This document shows positions 1 through 8,349 of a stretch of 23,627 bases of DNA, one piece after another (positions within the stretch are counted from its first letter, which is position 1; every line of letters starts with the position of its first letter). Below the pieces are notes generated by a model. It had not been told where the DNA came from. It saw nothing but the letters and a program-made list of their open reading frames with translations, and did not search any database. Position numbers and translations under genes: made by a program. Origin of the DNA: Atopobiaceae bacterium (GTDB lineage Bacteria > Actinomycetota > Coriobacteriia > Coriobacteriales > Atopobiaceae); NCBI GenBank assembly GCA_902834555.1, contig CADFJN010000027.1, positions 1 through 23,627 of the forward strand, written 5' to 3'.

Positions 1-379
1 ATGCGGACCCCCAGTCCCGGACCTCCTCGGTCCAACTTTTTGTCCGCAGCCCCTTCGACCAGTTGAGCTTGAGGAAATCTGGAAATATTGAGCGATAATT
101 CCGTCTCGGCAAAGGCGAACGCAGCCGAGCGGAAGAGCACAGAGCCGGCCTCCCCGCAGTCCTTTGTCGCCGAGAAACTTGCGGGTTAATTGCAGTTCGC
201 CAAGGACGCCGCTGACAAGGACCGCAGGTAGACGGCTTGCTTCCGCACAGAGGGGTGCTATTAACCCGCAGGTTTTTGGAAGGGCAAAAGAAGGGCGTGA
301 GGACGAAAGCGGAGGGCGGCAGGAAGGGTGACAGGAGGGCCAAAGCGCCGGGCAAGCACGCAAAAGCTCCCAGGCATTG
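1..379. other. gene-free region downstream of tatD
   Basis: I see no convincing gene here: the open frames are short and have no recognisable motifs or ribosome site. The stretch does hold several dyads: TGCGGAC at 2-8 against GTCCGCA at 42-48, with GGACC/GGTCC nested inside; CTCGGC at 105-110 against GCCGAG at 124-129; and an 11-bp perfect inverted repeat at 180-190 and 260-270. It may contain the 3' end of the tatD operon transcript, a structured RNA or a small repeat element. I cannot tell which. Confidence 0.5.
180..270. repeat. 11-bp inverted repeat enclosing 69 bp
   Basis: TGCGGGTTAAT at 180-190 is the exact reverse complement of ATTAACCCGCA at 260-270. The plus strand has GGTTTTT right after the right arm. 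The element could close a long RNA hairpin on either strand. No known RNA family is recognised in the interior. Confidence 0.5.
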
Positions 380-1393
380 CTAGCCGAGAAGATCGCAGGC
401 GTTCTCCCAGAGCGCGGCATACGTCTCGTCCCTCGTAGCAATGCCCGTATCCTCGCGGACAGCGGCGACGCAGGCGGCCGAGAAGGCCACCATTGCGGGC
501 TCGCACTCCTCGCCGCGCAGCGGCACGGGCGCCATGTAGGGACAGTCCGTCTCGGAAAGCAACAGCTCAGCAGGGCAGGCTGCCGCAGCTTCGCGGATGT
601 CATCGGAGCGCTTGAACGTGGACGCCCCACCAAAGGCAATGTGGCAGCCCAGCTCCACAAAGGGAGCCATTACCTCGGGGCCGTCCGTGAAGCAGTGCAG
701 GTCGCACCCGGCGGCAGGAACGCCCTCCTCGGCCAGCACCCGCGCCGCAAGCTCGTGGGCGGAGTGGTCATCGGGATCCTGACCATCACGAATGTGAAGC
801 TCAACAGGCAGGCCATGCTCGCGGGCAACGGCAAGCTGACGCCTGAACGCAGCCTCCTGAACGTCTGCCGGCAGCTCGTTGTACGGTCCAAAGTCCAGGC
901 CAATCTCGCCCACGCCCACGCAACGCGGGCTGGCGAGAAGCTCGTCCAGGCAGGCAAGCGCGGCCCTGTCCAGACGCGCGGCACCGTACGGGTGCGCCCC
1001 GACCACAATGCGCACGCGCTCCACTAGCGGCGGAAGGTCCGCATACCCAGCGCACTCCGGAGGCACAAGCCCATGCCGCACGCACTCCTCCAGACGCTCG
1101 GCGGCACGCTCTACCTGCTCGTCTATCCATGAGAGGTACACCGCCGCCGAGGGAAAGAGGCGCGGCACCTCATCCACGGGGTCAACCGGCACAACCAGAA
1201 GGCGCACGCCCGCCAGCGCCGCGCGGCAGATGGCAATCGAGGGATCGTGCCGCGTAAAGCTTGTGAGGTGGCCGTGGGTGTCAGCCAGTGGCGCGGTCGC
1301 CGGCGGCAGCTCCCGCGGTCGGCCCTTGCGGTCGTGGAAGAGGTGGCCGTCCTCAAGCGTGAGGGCATCAAGGCCGAGAAGCGCGCTAGGCAT
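380..1393 (-). CDS. tatD: TatD family metal-dependent hydrolase
   Basis: A 337-residue TatD-type hydrolase of the amidohydrolase TIM-barrel superfamily. TatD proteins are metal-dependent nucleases (3'-5' exonuclease activity is described for E. coli TatD). Metal ligands are visible in order: the HxH pair His40/His42 in DTHGHL, Glu163 in GEIGLDF, His200 in ELHIRD, His233 in LHCF and Asp283 in SETDCPY. About 35 extra residues precede the usual DTHxHL opening, making it longer than the typical 255-265 aa. I chose the ATG at 1393 because it overlaps the ksgA stop by 8 nt; a longer open frame upstream only shadows ksgA. It is the last gene of metG-ksgA-tatD, a common arrangement in Gram-positive bacteria. 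The physiological substrate is not known. Confidence 0.9.
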   Translation of the reverse strand: MPSALLGLDALTLEDGHLFHDRKGRPRELPPATAPLADTHGHLTSFTRHDPSIAICRAALAGVRLLVVPVDPVDEVPRLFPSAAVYLSWIDEQVERAAERLEECVRHGLVPPECAGYADLPPLVERVRIVVGAHPYGAARLDRAALACLDELLASPRCVGVGEIGLDFGPYNELPADVQEAAFRRQLAVAREHGLPVELHIRDGQDPDDHSAHELAARVLAEEGVPAAGCDLHCFTDGPEVMAPFVELGCHIAFGGASTFKRSDDIREAAAACPAELLLSETDCPYMAPVPLRGEECEPAMVAFSAACVAAVREDTGIATRDETYAALWENACDLLG

Positions 1394-2246
1394 CCGCACC
1401 GCTCTCCCCCGCAGCCGCGCCCTCCAGCGCAGCCGCCAGCCGCACGAAGTCCTTGGGCGAGAGGATCTCGGCACGCACCCCCGGCGCGATCCCGCACGCG
1501 GCGAACGCCGCGTCCAGCGCGCCCTTCTCGTACCCGCTTGAGGCCATGGAGTTCCGGATGGTCTTGCGGCGCTGCGCAAACGCGGCGTCGATCACCGCCG
1601 GCGTAGACTCCGGCACACCCTCGAGCGGTGCGCGGTCGATGCGCACGACGGCGGAGTTCACGTGCGGCGGCGGGTTGAACGAGCCCGGCCCCACCTCAAA
1701 TCGACCGGTCACACGGCCGAGAAGCGCCAGCTTTGCCGTGTAGGCACCGTAGGTCTTGGACCCTGGGGCAGCACAGATGCGGTCGGCAACCTCGGCCTGG
1801 ACCATCACCACGGCACGCTGCACCGAGGGCACCTCGGAAAACACCTTGAGGATGAGGGTCGCCGCCACCTGGTAGGGCAGGTTCGAGACAAACTTGCCCG
1901 GCTCAAGCGGAAGCCCGTCCGGAATCACCCGGAGGGCATCCCCCATCACCAGGTGCAGACGGTCGGAGTCCTGCGCGCAGGTCTCGGCCAGCACCGGCTC
2001 GAGCTGGCGGTCGGCCTCCACGGCACAGACGGCGCCCACGCGCGGCATCATGGCCACCGTGAGGGTACCGATCCCCGGCCCCACCTCAAGAACCACGTCA
2101 GTGGGGTCAAGCTCCGCCAGCTCCAGGATCCGGCCGATCACCGTATCGTCCACCAGGAAGTTCTGCCCAAGCCGGTGCTTTGTCGAAAGCCCAAACTCGT
2201 CGAGCACGTCTCGCGTTGCGGACTGGTTGGCAAGCCAGGAGTGCAT
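1386..2246 (-). CDS. ksgA: 16S rRNA dimethyladenosine transferase KsgA/RsmA
   Basis: This enzyme dimethylates the two adjacent adenines in the 3' terminal hairpin of 16S rRNA, using S-adenosylmethionine, late in 30S assembly. At 286 aa it has normal family length. Diagnostic motifs are KHRLGQNFL (residues 23-31), the SAM-binding glycine-rich loop LEVGPGIGTLT (53-63), the acidic VEAD at 76-79 and the catalytic NLPY at 122-125. The ATG at 2246 lies 5 nt after the metG stop, so translation is probably coupled; an open frame extends upstream into metG, but those residues are not KsgA-like. Its 3' end overlaps tatD by 8 nt. Confidence 0.95.
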   Translation of the reverse strand: MHSWLANQSATRDVLDEFGLSTKHRLGQNFLVDDTVIGRILELAELDPTDVVLEVGPGIGTLTVAMMPRVGAVCAVEADRQLEPVLAETCAQDSDRLHLVMGDALRVIPDGLPLEPGKFVSNLPYQVAATLILKVFSEVPSVQRAVVMVQAEVADRICAAPGSKTYGAYTAKLALLGRVTGRFEVGPGSFNPPPHVNSAVVRIDRAPLEGVPESTPAVIDAAFAQRRKTIRNSMASSGYEKGALDAAFAACGIAPGVRAEILSPKDFVRLAAALEGAAAGESGADA

Positions 2247-2251
2247 GGCGC

Positions 2252-3853
2252 CTACTTCTTCTGCAGGCGCGGGAAGAGCGCGTTGCCCTTCGTCACCTCG
2301 ACGCCGCCAACGAGCCGGCCCCACTCGCACACGGACGCAAGGTCGGTGGTGTCAACCTCGTCGCCGGCGCCCATGCGACGCAGCACCTCGGCCGAGGTCT
2401 CGGGCATGAAGGGCGCCAGCAGATGCGCGCAGATGCGGATGGACTCGAGCAGGTTCGCGATGATCTGGGCAAGCTCGCCGACGCGCGTGAAGTCCTTGGC
2501 TACCGTCCACGGCGCCATGTCCTCTACGTAGTGGTTGGCGGCGTGGACGAGCTCCATCACCACGTCCTTTGCCTGGACGTACTCAAGCTTGTCCATGTGC
2601 TCGGCGTAGCGGCCCTCGATGCCCTGGGCGATCTCACGCAGGGGGCTCGGCTCGTCCGCCCAGCCGTCCGCAAGCTCGGGCGTCTTGCCGTCAAAGTACT
2701 TCGCGCTCATGTTGAGCGCACGCGACACCAGGTTGCCCCAGCTGTTGGCCAGGTCGGCGTTGTAGACCTGCTCCATGCGAGAGAAGCTGATGGCTCCGTC
2801 CTCGCCGGGCACAACGTCGGTCATGAAGTAGTAGCGATAGCCCTCGACGCCGAGAAGGTCGATCACGTCCTGCGGCGCGATGGCGTTGCCGCGGCTCTTG
2901 GACATCTTCTCGCCCTGGCCCGTCTCCTCGTTGCGCACCATGAGGAAGCCGTGGGCAAAGACGTGCTCGGGCAGAGCCTCGCCAATGGCCATGAGCATGG
3001 CCGGCCAGATCACGCAGTGGAAGCGGATGATGTCCTTGCCCACAACGTGGTACTGCGCGGGCCAGCGATACGCCAGCTCTGCCTTGGCCTCGGGGGTGTC
3101 AACGCCGTAGCCCACGGCGGTCATGTAGTTGAGAAGGGCGTCGAACCACACGTAGGTCACGTGCTTCTCGTCAAAGGGCACGGGGATGCCCCAGTCAAAG
3201 CTCGTACGTGAAACGGACAGGTCCTGAAGGCCCCCCTCCACGAAGCTGCGGACCTCGTTCATGCGGAAGTCGGGCTGGACAAAGTCCGGGTGCTCGTCAT
3301 AGAGCTTGAGCAGGCGGTCCTGGAACGCGGAGAGCTTGAAGAAGTAGGACTCCTCCTGCACGCGCTCGAGCGGGCGGCCGCAGTCGGGACAGAGGTGCTG
3401 ACCTTCGGTGTGGTGCTCTTCATCGGACTTCGTGACCTGGGTCTCGGTGAAGTAGGTTTCCTCGGGCACGCAGTACCAGCCGTCGTAGGAGCCCTTGTAG
3501 AGGTAGCCGGACTCCCTCATGCGCTCCCAGAGGTACTGCACCGCGTCGTGCTGGCGCTGCTCGGTGGTGCGAATGAAGTCGTCGTTCGAGATCTCGAGCT
3601 GGCGCCAGAGGTCCTTGAAGAAGGGGGCCTGGGAGTCGCACCACTCCTGCGGGGTCATGCCATGCGCGGCCGCGGCCTCGGCGACCTTCTCGCCGTGCTC
3701 GTCCATGCCCGTGAGGAACTTGACGTCGTAGCCCGTCGCGCGGCGGTAGCGCGCCTCGACGTCGCAGAGGACGGTCGAGTAGGCCGTGCCCAGGTGCGGC
3801 TTGGCGTTGACGTAGTAGATGGGCGTGGTGATGAAGAAGCTCGGCTTTGCCAT
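2252..3853 (-). CDS. metG: methionyl-tRNA synthetase
   Basis: This enzyme charges tRNA-Met with methionine and is essential for initiation and elongation. The 533-aa protein has the class I signature PHLGTA (19-24, HIGH-like) and EKMSKSRGN with KMSKS at 316-320. Insert-domain cysteines are Cys128 (WYCVPEE) and Cys155/Cys158 (CPDC). The second cysteine of the first knuckle is Glu131, so a complete four-cysteine zinc site is not present. The protein ends after the anticodon-binding helical domain, without the C-terminal Trbp111-like tRNA-binding domain found in longer homologues. An AGGAG site lies 9 nt upstream of the ATG. First gene of the metG-ksgA-tatD operon. Confidence 0.96.
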   Translation of the reverse strand: MAKPSFFITTPIYYVNAKPHLGTAYSTVLCDVEARYRRATGYDVKFLTGMDEHGEKVAEAAAAHGMTPQEWCDSQAPFFKDLWRQLEISNDDFIRTTEQRQHDAVQYLWERMRESGYLYKGSYDGWYCVPEETYFTETQVTKSDEEHHTEGQHLCPDCGRPLERVQEESYFFKLSAFQDRLLKLYDEHPDFVQPDFRMNEVRSFVEGGLQDLSVSRTSFDWGIPVPFDEKHVTYVWFDALLNYMTAVGYGVDTPEAKAELAYRWPAQYHVVGKDIIRFHCVIWPAMLMAIGEALPEHVFAHGFLMVRNEETGQGEKMSKSRGNAIAPQDVIDLLGVEGYRYYFMTDVVPGEDGAISFSRMEQVYNADLANSWGNLVSRALNMSAKYFDGKTPELADGWADEPSPLREIAQGIEGRYAEHMDKLEYVQAKDVVMELVHAANHYVEDMAPWTVAKDFTRVGELAQIIANLLESIRICAHLLAPFMPETSAEVLRRMGAGDEVDTTDLASVCEWGRLVGGVEVTKGNALFPRLQKK

Positions 3854-3911
3854 GGGTTGGGTCTCCTAATGACGGATGGTGCGTAGGTGCGCGGTGCGCA
3901 CGCGGTTGGTG

Positions 3912-3917
3912 ATTATA
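3912..3917 (-). promoter_or_regulatory. candidate -10 box for metG operon
   Basis: The minus strand reads TATAAT, a perfect -10 hexamer, 58 nt upstream of the metG start. No good TTGACA-like -35 box is found at 16-18 bp, so the assignment rests on the -10 alone. Confidence 0.35.
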
Positions 3918-3958
3918 CAGCGGACGCGTGGAGTCCCGCGTTGCTCAGCAAAAGGACC

Positions 3959-5584
3959 CTAGCGCTTGAGGCTCCCCATGAGGCCGCGAGCAAGCTGCCG
4001 CGTGACCTCGCGCCCAAAGGAGCCAATCATCGAAGTGGCAACCCTCCCCACCTGCCTGGCCACCTCCTGCTGGGCCTTCTCGCGCTCCCGCGCCTCGCGC
4101 TCGGCCTGCTTCTGGGCGGCTGCCTCCGCCCGTGCCGCCTCGCGCTCCGCCTCGCGGGCGGCCTTCTCATCCGCCCTCTGCTGCTCCTTGGCGGCGCGCT
4201 CGGCCTCCTTCTGGCGCTTGGCCTCAAACTCGGCCTTCTCCTTCTCGAAGGCGGCGCGCTCGGCCGCAAGCTGGGCATTTGCCGCCGCAACGTCACGCTT
4301 GCCCTGAATCTGCTCGTAGGCGCTCTCGCGGTCTATGGCCGTGCCGTACTTCTCCATGAGGTCGGCCTGCGCCGAGAAGACGCTGTCCATAATGTCTGAG
4401 TCCGCCGCGGCCATGCGGCACTGGGGAAAGAGTACGCGGGCGCGCTCAACCACGGACGGTCTGCCCTCCTCGTCCAGAAGAGAGACCAGCGCCTCTCCGG
4501 TGCCCAGATCCTGGAGCGCCTGCACCGAGTCGAAGGCCGGGTTCTCTCGGAAGCTTGCCGCCGCGGCGCGAACGGCCTTCTGCTCGGCGGGCGTGTACGC
4601 GCGCAGGCCGTGCTGCACGCGGTTGGAGAGCTGCGCCAGCACCTCGTCGGGGATGTCCGACGGCGACTGCGTGATGAAGTAGACGCCAACGCCCTTCGAG
4701 CGCACGAGCTTCACCACCTGGACGATCCTGTCCACAAGCTCATTGGGCATGTCGTCAAAGAGCAGGTGCGCCTCATCAAAGAAGAACACAAACCTGGGCT
4801 TATCGGGGTCTCCCACCTCGGGCAGGATGTCAAAGAGCGAGGAGAGCATCCAGAGCAGGAACATGGCGTAGATCTGCGGGGTCTGGATGAGCTTGGCCGC
4901 GTTCAGGATGTTCACGTAGCCGCGGCCGTCCGGAGCGCAGGCAAACCAGTCCTCAAGGCTCAGGCTGGGCTCACCAAAGAAGATGTTTCCGCCCTGGTCC
5001 TCCACCGAGATGAGCGCGCGCTGGATGGCTCCAACGGACTGCGGCGAGACGTTGCCGTACGTGGTCTGCAGCTCCTTGGCGTGCTCGGACACGTACGAGA
5101 GCATGGAGCGCAGGTCCTTGAGGTCGATGAGGAGAAGGCCGTTCTCGTCTGCCACGCGAAAGACGATGTTGAGGACGCCCCCCTGGACCTGGGTGAGTCC
5201 CAGGATGCGCGCGAGCATGACCGGCCCCATGTCAGAGACGGTCACGCGCACGGGGATGCCCTTCTCGCCCAGCATGTCCCAGATGCGCACCGGCGCGCCT
5301 TGGAAGCTGACCTCGTCCTCCTTGAGGTTGAAGGTGTCCTGGCAGCGCTTGCGGATGAAGTCCGTCATCTCCCCTGCCTGGGCCATGCCCGTGACGTCGC
5401 CCTTGACGTCTGCCATGAAAACGGGCACGCCTGCCTGCGAGAAGCCCTCGGCAATCACCTTGAGCGTCACGGTCTTGCCCGTCCCGGAGGCGCCGGCGAT
5501 AAGGCCGTGACGGTTGGCCTGGTTGAGGAGCAGGCAGCAGGGCTTCTCGCCCTGGGCGATCCAAATCTTGTCACCTACGAGCAT
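3959..5584 (-). CDS. HerA-like ATPase, DUF853 family
   Basis: A 541-aa P-loop ATPase of the DUF853/HerA-FtsK-like family (E. coli YjgR is a named relative). These proteins are predicted hexameric DNA or nucleoprotein motors, but their cellular role is not settled. Walker A is GASGTGKT (31-38) and Walker B is FVFFFDEAH (265-273); ITQSPSDIPDEVL further on is the sensor-like segment. From about residue 430 to 515 the protein is a long Ala/Glu/Lys/Arg-rich stretch expected to form a coiled coil, ending in a short Gly/Arg-containing tail. I chose the ATG at 5584 because GGGAGG lies 4 nt upstream; a TTG 12 nt earlier is in frame but overlaps that site. It stands alone between rsmI and metG. Confidence 0.85.
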   Translation of the reverse strand: MLVGDKIWIAQGEKPCCLLLNQANRHGLIAGASGTGKTVTLKVIAEGFSQAGVPVFMADVKGDVTGMAQAGEMTDFIRKRCQDTFNLKEDEVSFQGAPVRIWDMLGEKGIPVRVTVSDMGPVMLARILGLTQVQGGVLNIVFRVADENGLLLIDLKDLRSMLSYVSEHAKELQTTYGNVSPQSVGAIQRALISVEDQGGNIFFGEPSLSLEDWFACAPDGRGYVNILNAAKLIQTPQIYAMFLLWMLSSLFDILPEVGDPDKPRFVFFFDEAHLLFDDMPNELVDRIVQVVKLVRSKGVGVYFITQSPSDIPDEVLAQLSNRVQHGLRAYTPAEQKAVRAAAASFRENPAFDSVQALQDLGTGEALVSLLDEEGRPSVVERARVLFPQCRMAAADSDIMDSVFSAQADLMEKYGTAIDRESAYEQIQGKRDVAAANAQLAAERAAFEKEKAEFEAKRQKEAERAAKEQQRADEKAAREAEREAARAEAAAQKQAEREAREREKAQQEVARQVGRVATSMIGSFGREVTRQLARGLMGSLKR

Positions 5585-5628
5585 GGGGCCTCCCAACGTG
5601 ATCTGTGATGCAAGGTGTCTGTGATTGG

Positions 5629-5634
5629 ATTGTA
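5629..5634 (-). promoter_or_regulatory. candidate -10 box for the DUF853 gene
   Basis: The minus strand reads TACAAT 44 nt upstream of the DUF853 start, in the 81-nt gap after rsmI. No convincing -35 box accompanies it, so this is a weak call. Confidence 0.25.
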
Positions 5635-5665
5635 GTGCGTATGCAAAAAGCGAAGCGGCAGGGCG

Positions 5666-6547
5666 CTATTGCTCGCCGTTGGCGGAAGCCTGGGCGGCAG
5701 CCACCACCTGGTCGTAGACCTGGGCGCGAGGGGCCGAGAAGGCTTTTGCCAGGCGCTTTGCCAGCGCGGACTTAGGCTCGCCCGCGGCGAGCCCCTCGCG
5801 GATTGACTCTTCGAGCGTGGGCGCCGCACCGGCGCTGGCCGCGACATGACGGCGCTCCTCAAGCTCCTCCACCGTGGGCGGCGCAATTACGACCACGCAC
5901 TCTCCGCGAACCTCGCCGCGCGCGGCAATCTGGGCAGCCAGAGCCACGGCATCGTTGCGCACGACCTCCTCGTGCACCTTGGTGAGCTCGCGTACCAGGG
6001 CAACGCGGCGGCCAGGCATGACCTCGGCCACGCTCGCGAGCGTGGCGGCTACGCGATGCGGCGACTCGTAGCACACGATTGCGCCCGGTACCTCGGCAAG
6101 CTCGCCGAGGCGTGCAACCTGCGCGGAGTGGCGGCGTAGAAGAAACCCCTCAAAGAAGAAGTGCTCGCACGCCAGGCCGGACGCGACCACGGCGCAGGTA
6201 ACGGCAGACGGGCCCGGTACGACCTCCACGGGGAGTCCCGCGTCAAGAGCGGCGTCTACCAAGCGCTGTCCGGGGTCGCTCACGCCCGGCATGCCCGCGT
6301 CGGAGACAAACGCCACGCGCTCCCCCGCCTCCAGGCGCTCCAGCGCGGAGGCCACGCGCGACGCAATGACGTTCTCGTCGCAACGCACGAGAGGAACGTG
6401 CAGGTCAAAGGCCGAGAGGAGCCGAGCCGTGACGCGTGTGTCCTCGCAGAGAATGACGTCCGCCTCGCCCAACGTGCGCCTGACGCGCGGCGAGGCGTCC
6501 TCGAGGTTTCCTATGGGCGTGCCAACCACAGAGAGAATGCCGGCCAT
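5666..6547 (-). CDS. rsmI: 16S rRNA (cytidine-2'-O)-methyltransferase RsmI
   Basis: RsmI 2'-O-methylates a cytidine in the decoding region of 16S rRNA (C1402 in E. coli), using SAM. The 293-aa protein shows the tetrapyrrole-methylase fold signatures GTPIGNL (9-15), CEDTR (34-38), SDAGMPGVSDPG (82-93), a GPSA loop near 115 and CYESPHR near 160. Length is normal. The ATG overlaps the stop of the upstream GH5-like gene by 1 nt (TGATG on the minus strand) and has no strong ribosome site of its own, so coupled translation is likely. Confidence 0.95.
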   Translation of the reverse strand: MAGILSVVGTPIGNLEDASPRVRRTLGEADVILCEDTRVTARLLSAFDLHVPLVRCDENVIASRVASALERLEAGERVAFVSDAGMPGVSDPGQRLVDAALDAGLPVEVVPGPSAVTCAVVASGLACEHFFFEGFLLRRHSAQVARLGELAEVPGAIVCYESPHRVAATLASVAEVMPGRRVALVRELTKVHEEVVRNDAVALAAQIAARGEVRGECVVVIAPPTVEELEERRHVAASAGAAPTLEESIREGLAAGEPKSALAKRLAKAFSAPRAQVYDQVVAAAQASANGEQ

Positions 6548-7605
6548 CAGCAGATAAGCCCCCGCTCAAAGGAGGAGAGCGCCACGCGGGCGTCCCAGCT
6601 GGAGAGCCTGCCCGTGGTCTTCCATGTTTGGAAGAACCATGCCGGGAGCTTCTCGTATGCCGTGAGCTGCTCGGACGCATAGATGCGCTCGAGCGCCACG
6701 CGACCCTCGGGCGTCATGGCGGCGTCGGCGATGGGAAGCGCCGAAGACCACTTGCCCACCATCACGGGAAGGCCGCTCTTTTGATCCTCGCGGATGTGAC
6801 GGTGGATGGCTGCCATGATGTGCCGCAGGCCCATGGTGTTTGCCCCAGGCGCATAGCCCATGTCGGCCATGATGGCAGAGGGCCTCTCCAGATGGCAGTC
6901 AAGCCAGACGTTTTGGTACTGGCGCTGCGCCATGAAGCGGCGCCAGTCAGTGGGAATGCCCGCGTCGGGGAGAATGACCACCGGATCTGGACCGGCAGCC
7001 TCGCGCACGCGGTCGTAGGCGGCACGGTAGTAGTTTCTCAGCAGGTGGCCGGGCAAGCCGTCGGTCACGCCCAGGCCGCGCCGCGTTTGGATGCGGGCGT
7101 CATCCGCCACCTCTATGCCGTAGAAGCCCATACGCGAGGCGTACCTCGAGCTCAGCTGAGAGAGGACCCAGAGCGAGTTCTCGCGGATGCCACGCTCGTC
7201 GGTAAAGTTGTTCCAGCTCTGCTCGTCACCAGGAACGCCGGGGTTCACGGCGAGCGCAAAGACAACCTTGAGGTCTATCTCCTCTGCCCACTCGAGGGCT
7301 TGGTCCACCTCGTCAATGCAGCCCAGGTAGGGGCCGGGATTGGGACCTGCGTCGCCAAAGACGTACCAGGGCACGGGCAGCCTCACGGCGTTGAATCCGC
7401 GCGAGGCGATGCGGGAGAAGTCGTCTTTGGTGAGGAAGCGGGCGCGGTGACGACGCACTACCTCGCGGTATCCCTTGGCACCAAGCGACGTGATGAGCGA
7501 GGGCTCGTCAAGAGCACCAGAGCCGGAAAAGAGCTCCGGCGTGACCCAGGATTCGAGCGTAAGCCAACCAGTGAGGTTGACACCGTGAAGGGCGTTCTCT
7601 GCCAT
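6547..7605 (-). CDS. GH5-fold protein lacking catalytic glutamates
   Basis: A 352-aa protein resembling the exo-beta-1,3-glucanase/BglC branch of glycoside hydrolase family 5. It begins LHGVNLTGWLTLESWVTPELF and has an IASRGFNAVRLPVPW segment (about 66-80) and a C-terminal WKTTGRLSSWDA (329-339), all diagnostic of that fold. The active site is gone. The acid/base motif NEP is replaced in GIEVADDA, with Asp169 at the Glu position. The nucleophile motif GEW/GEF reads VGKWSSAL, with Lys285 in place of Glu. The DLHG and HHY motifs are also altered. No signal peptide is visible. I chose the ATG at 7605 because GAGG lies about 7 nt upstream; earlier ATGs lack a site. It probably acts as a binding or structural pseudoenzyme. 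It overlaps rsmI by 1 nt. Confidence 0.75.
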   Translation of the reverse strand: MAENALHGVNLTGWLTLESWVTPELFSGSGALDEPSLITSLGAKGYREVVRRHRARFLTKDDFSRIASRGFNAVRLPVPWYVFGDAGPNPGPYLGCIDEVDQALEWAEEIDLKVVFALAVNPGVPGDEQSWNNFTDERGIRENSLWVLSQLSSRYASRMGFYGIEVADDARIQTRRGLGVTDGLPGHLLRNYYRAAYDRVREAAGPDPVVILPDAGIPTDWRRFMAQRQYQNVWLDCHLERPSAIMADMGYAPGANTMGLRHIMAAIHRHIREDQKSGLPVMVGKWSSALPIADAAMTPEGRVALERIYASEQLTAYEKLPAWFFQTWKTTGRLSSWDARVALSSFERGLIC

Positions 7606-7705
7606 GCGCCACCTCGCTCCCATCAAAGTTCAGCGCTTATTCAGAGTGTAGCGCAGGTTGGGGGTTTAAACGCGCTACCATGCGTTCGCTGCCATGACAC
7701 ATCTG

Positions 7706-7807
7706 TCACATATTCGGGATTTAACGTGTAGCGAAGCGATACACATTCGACGTGCGAACCTGTGGCGACCTGCGCGGGATACACATTTGGGTGCGAACGC
7801 GTAGCGG
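7706..7807. repeat. three imperfect direct repeats of about 30 bp
   Basis: Three related copies lie at about 7706-7734, 7739-7768 and 7779-7807. They share a core like ATACACATTCG, then GTGCGAAC, then GTAGCGA. The first copy is the most diverged. Copy starts are 33 and 40 bp apart. They lie upstream of the GH5-like gene and downstream of the queD-like gene, so they could be regulator sites or remnants of a repeat family. Confidence 0.55.
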
Positions 7808-7847
7808 CTAGTGCCGAGAAGGACGCCGGCGCTCCGGCCTCGGGGTC

Positions 7848-8276
7848 CTAATCTTCGTCCGGCTCGTACGACGCCCGGTTGTTGGGCGTCTCGTTGCAAT
7901 CGACCCGACAGACGGGAAGGCCGCGCGCCAAGAGCCGGTCGAAGAGGTAGTGCGCAAGGTTCTCCGAGGTGGTGCGGAAGGGCAGGATGGTCAGGCTGAA
8001 ACCCTCAGACTTTAGCGCCTCCAGGGTCGCAGGCGCAAGCGAGCCCTCCTCCACGAGGAAGGTGTGGTCAAGGGCGTCGCACTCCTCGCGCACGATGCGC
8101 TTGAGCGTGGCAAAGTCCACAACCATGTCCTTCTCCGTGCCAGAGGTGCCAAGCTCGTCCGCGCGCACGTAGGCGGTCACGCGCCACTGGTGACCATGGA
8201 GGTTCTCGCACTTGCCGTTGTAGTCGGTAAGGAAGTGCGCCGAATCAAACCAGTACTCGGTCGAAAGTGTGTACAT
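7848..8276 (-). CDS. queD: 6-carboxy/6-pyruvoyl-tetrahydropterin synthase family (QueD-like)
   Basis: A 142-aa member of the T-fold 6-pyruvoyl-tetrahydropterin synthase/QueD family. QueD converts dihydroneopterin triphosphate to 6-carboxy-tetrahydropterin in queuosine (7-deazaguanine) synthesis. Visible residues are the zinc ligands His14 (FDSAH), His27 and His29 (LHGH), the catalytic Cys23 (KCENLHGH), His71 in LDHTF, Glu105 in TTSENLA and Glu129 in NETP. A strong GGGAGG site lies 6-7 nt before the ATG at 8276. No queC, queE or queF lies in the window and no preQ1 riboswitch is seen upstream, so assignment to queuosine synthesis over another pterin role rests on family membership only. Confidence 0.85.
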   Translation of the reverse strand: MYTLSTEYWFDSAHFLTDYNGKCENLHGHQWRVTAYVRADELGTSGTEKDMVVDFATLKRIVREECDALDHTFLVEEGSLAPATLEALKSEGFSLTILPFRTTSENLAHYLFDRLLARGLPVCRVDCNETPNNRASYEPDED

Positions 8277-8349
8277 CGGGTTCCTCCCTGGTGTTGAACG
8301 AGCGAAATGCGAAGGACGGTCGGAGGACGGTCGCTCCGCGGCGCGAATC

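Noticed and set aside
377..1027. Long plus-strand open frame across tatD
   Set aside because: Antisense shadow of tatD in GC-rich DNA; no motifs or ribosome site.
1394..1579. Upstream in-frame extension of tatD
   Set aside because: Lies inside ksgA, has random Arg-rich composition and no ribosome site.
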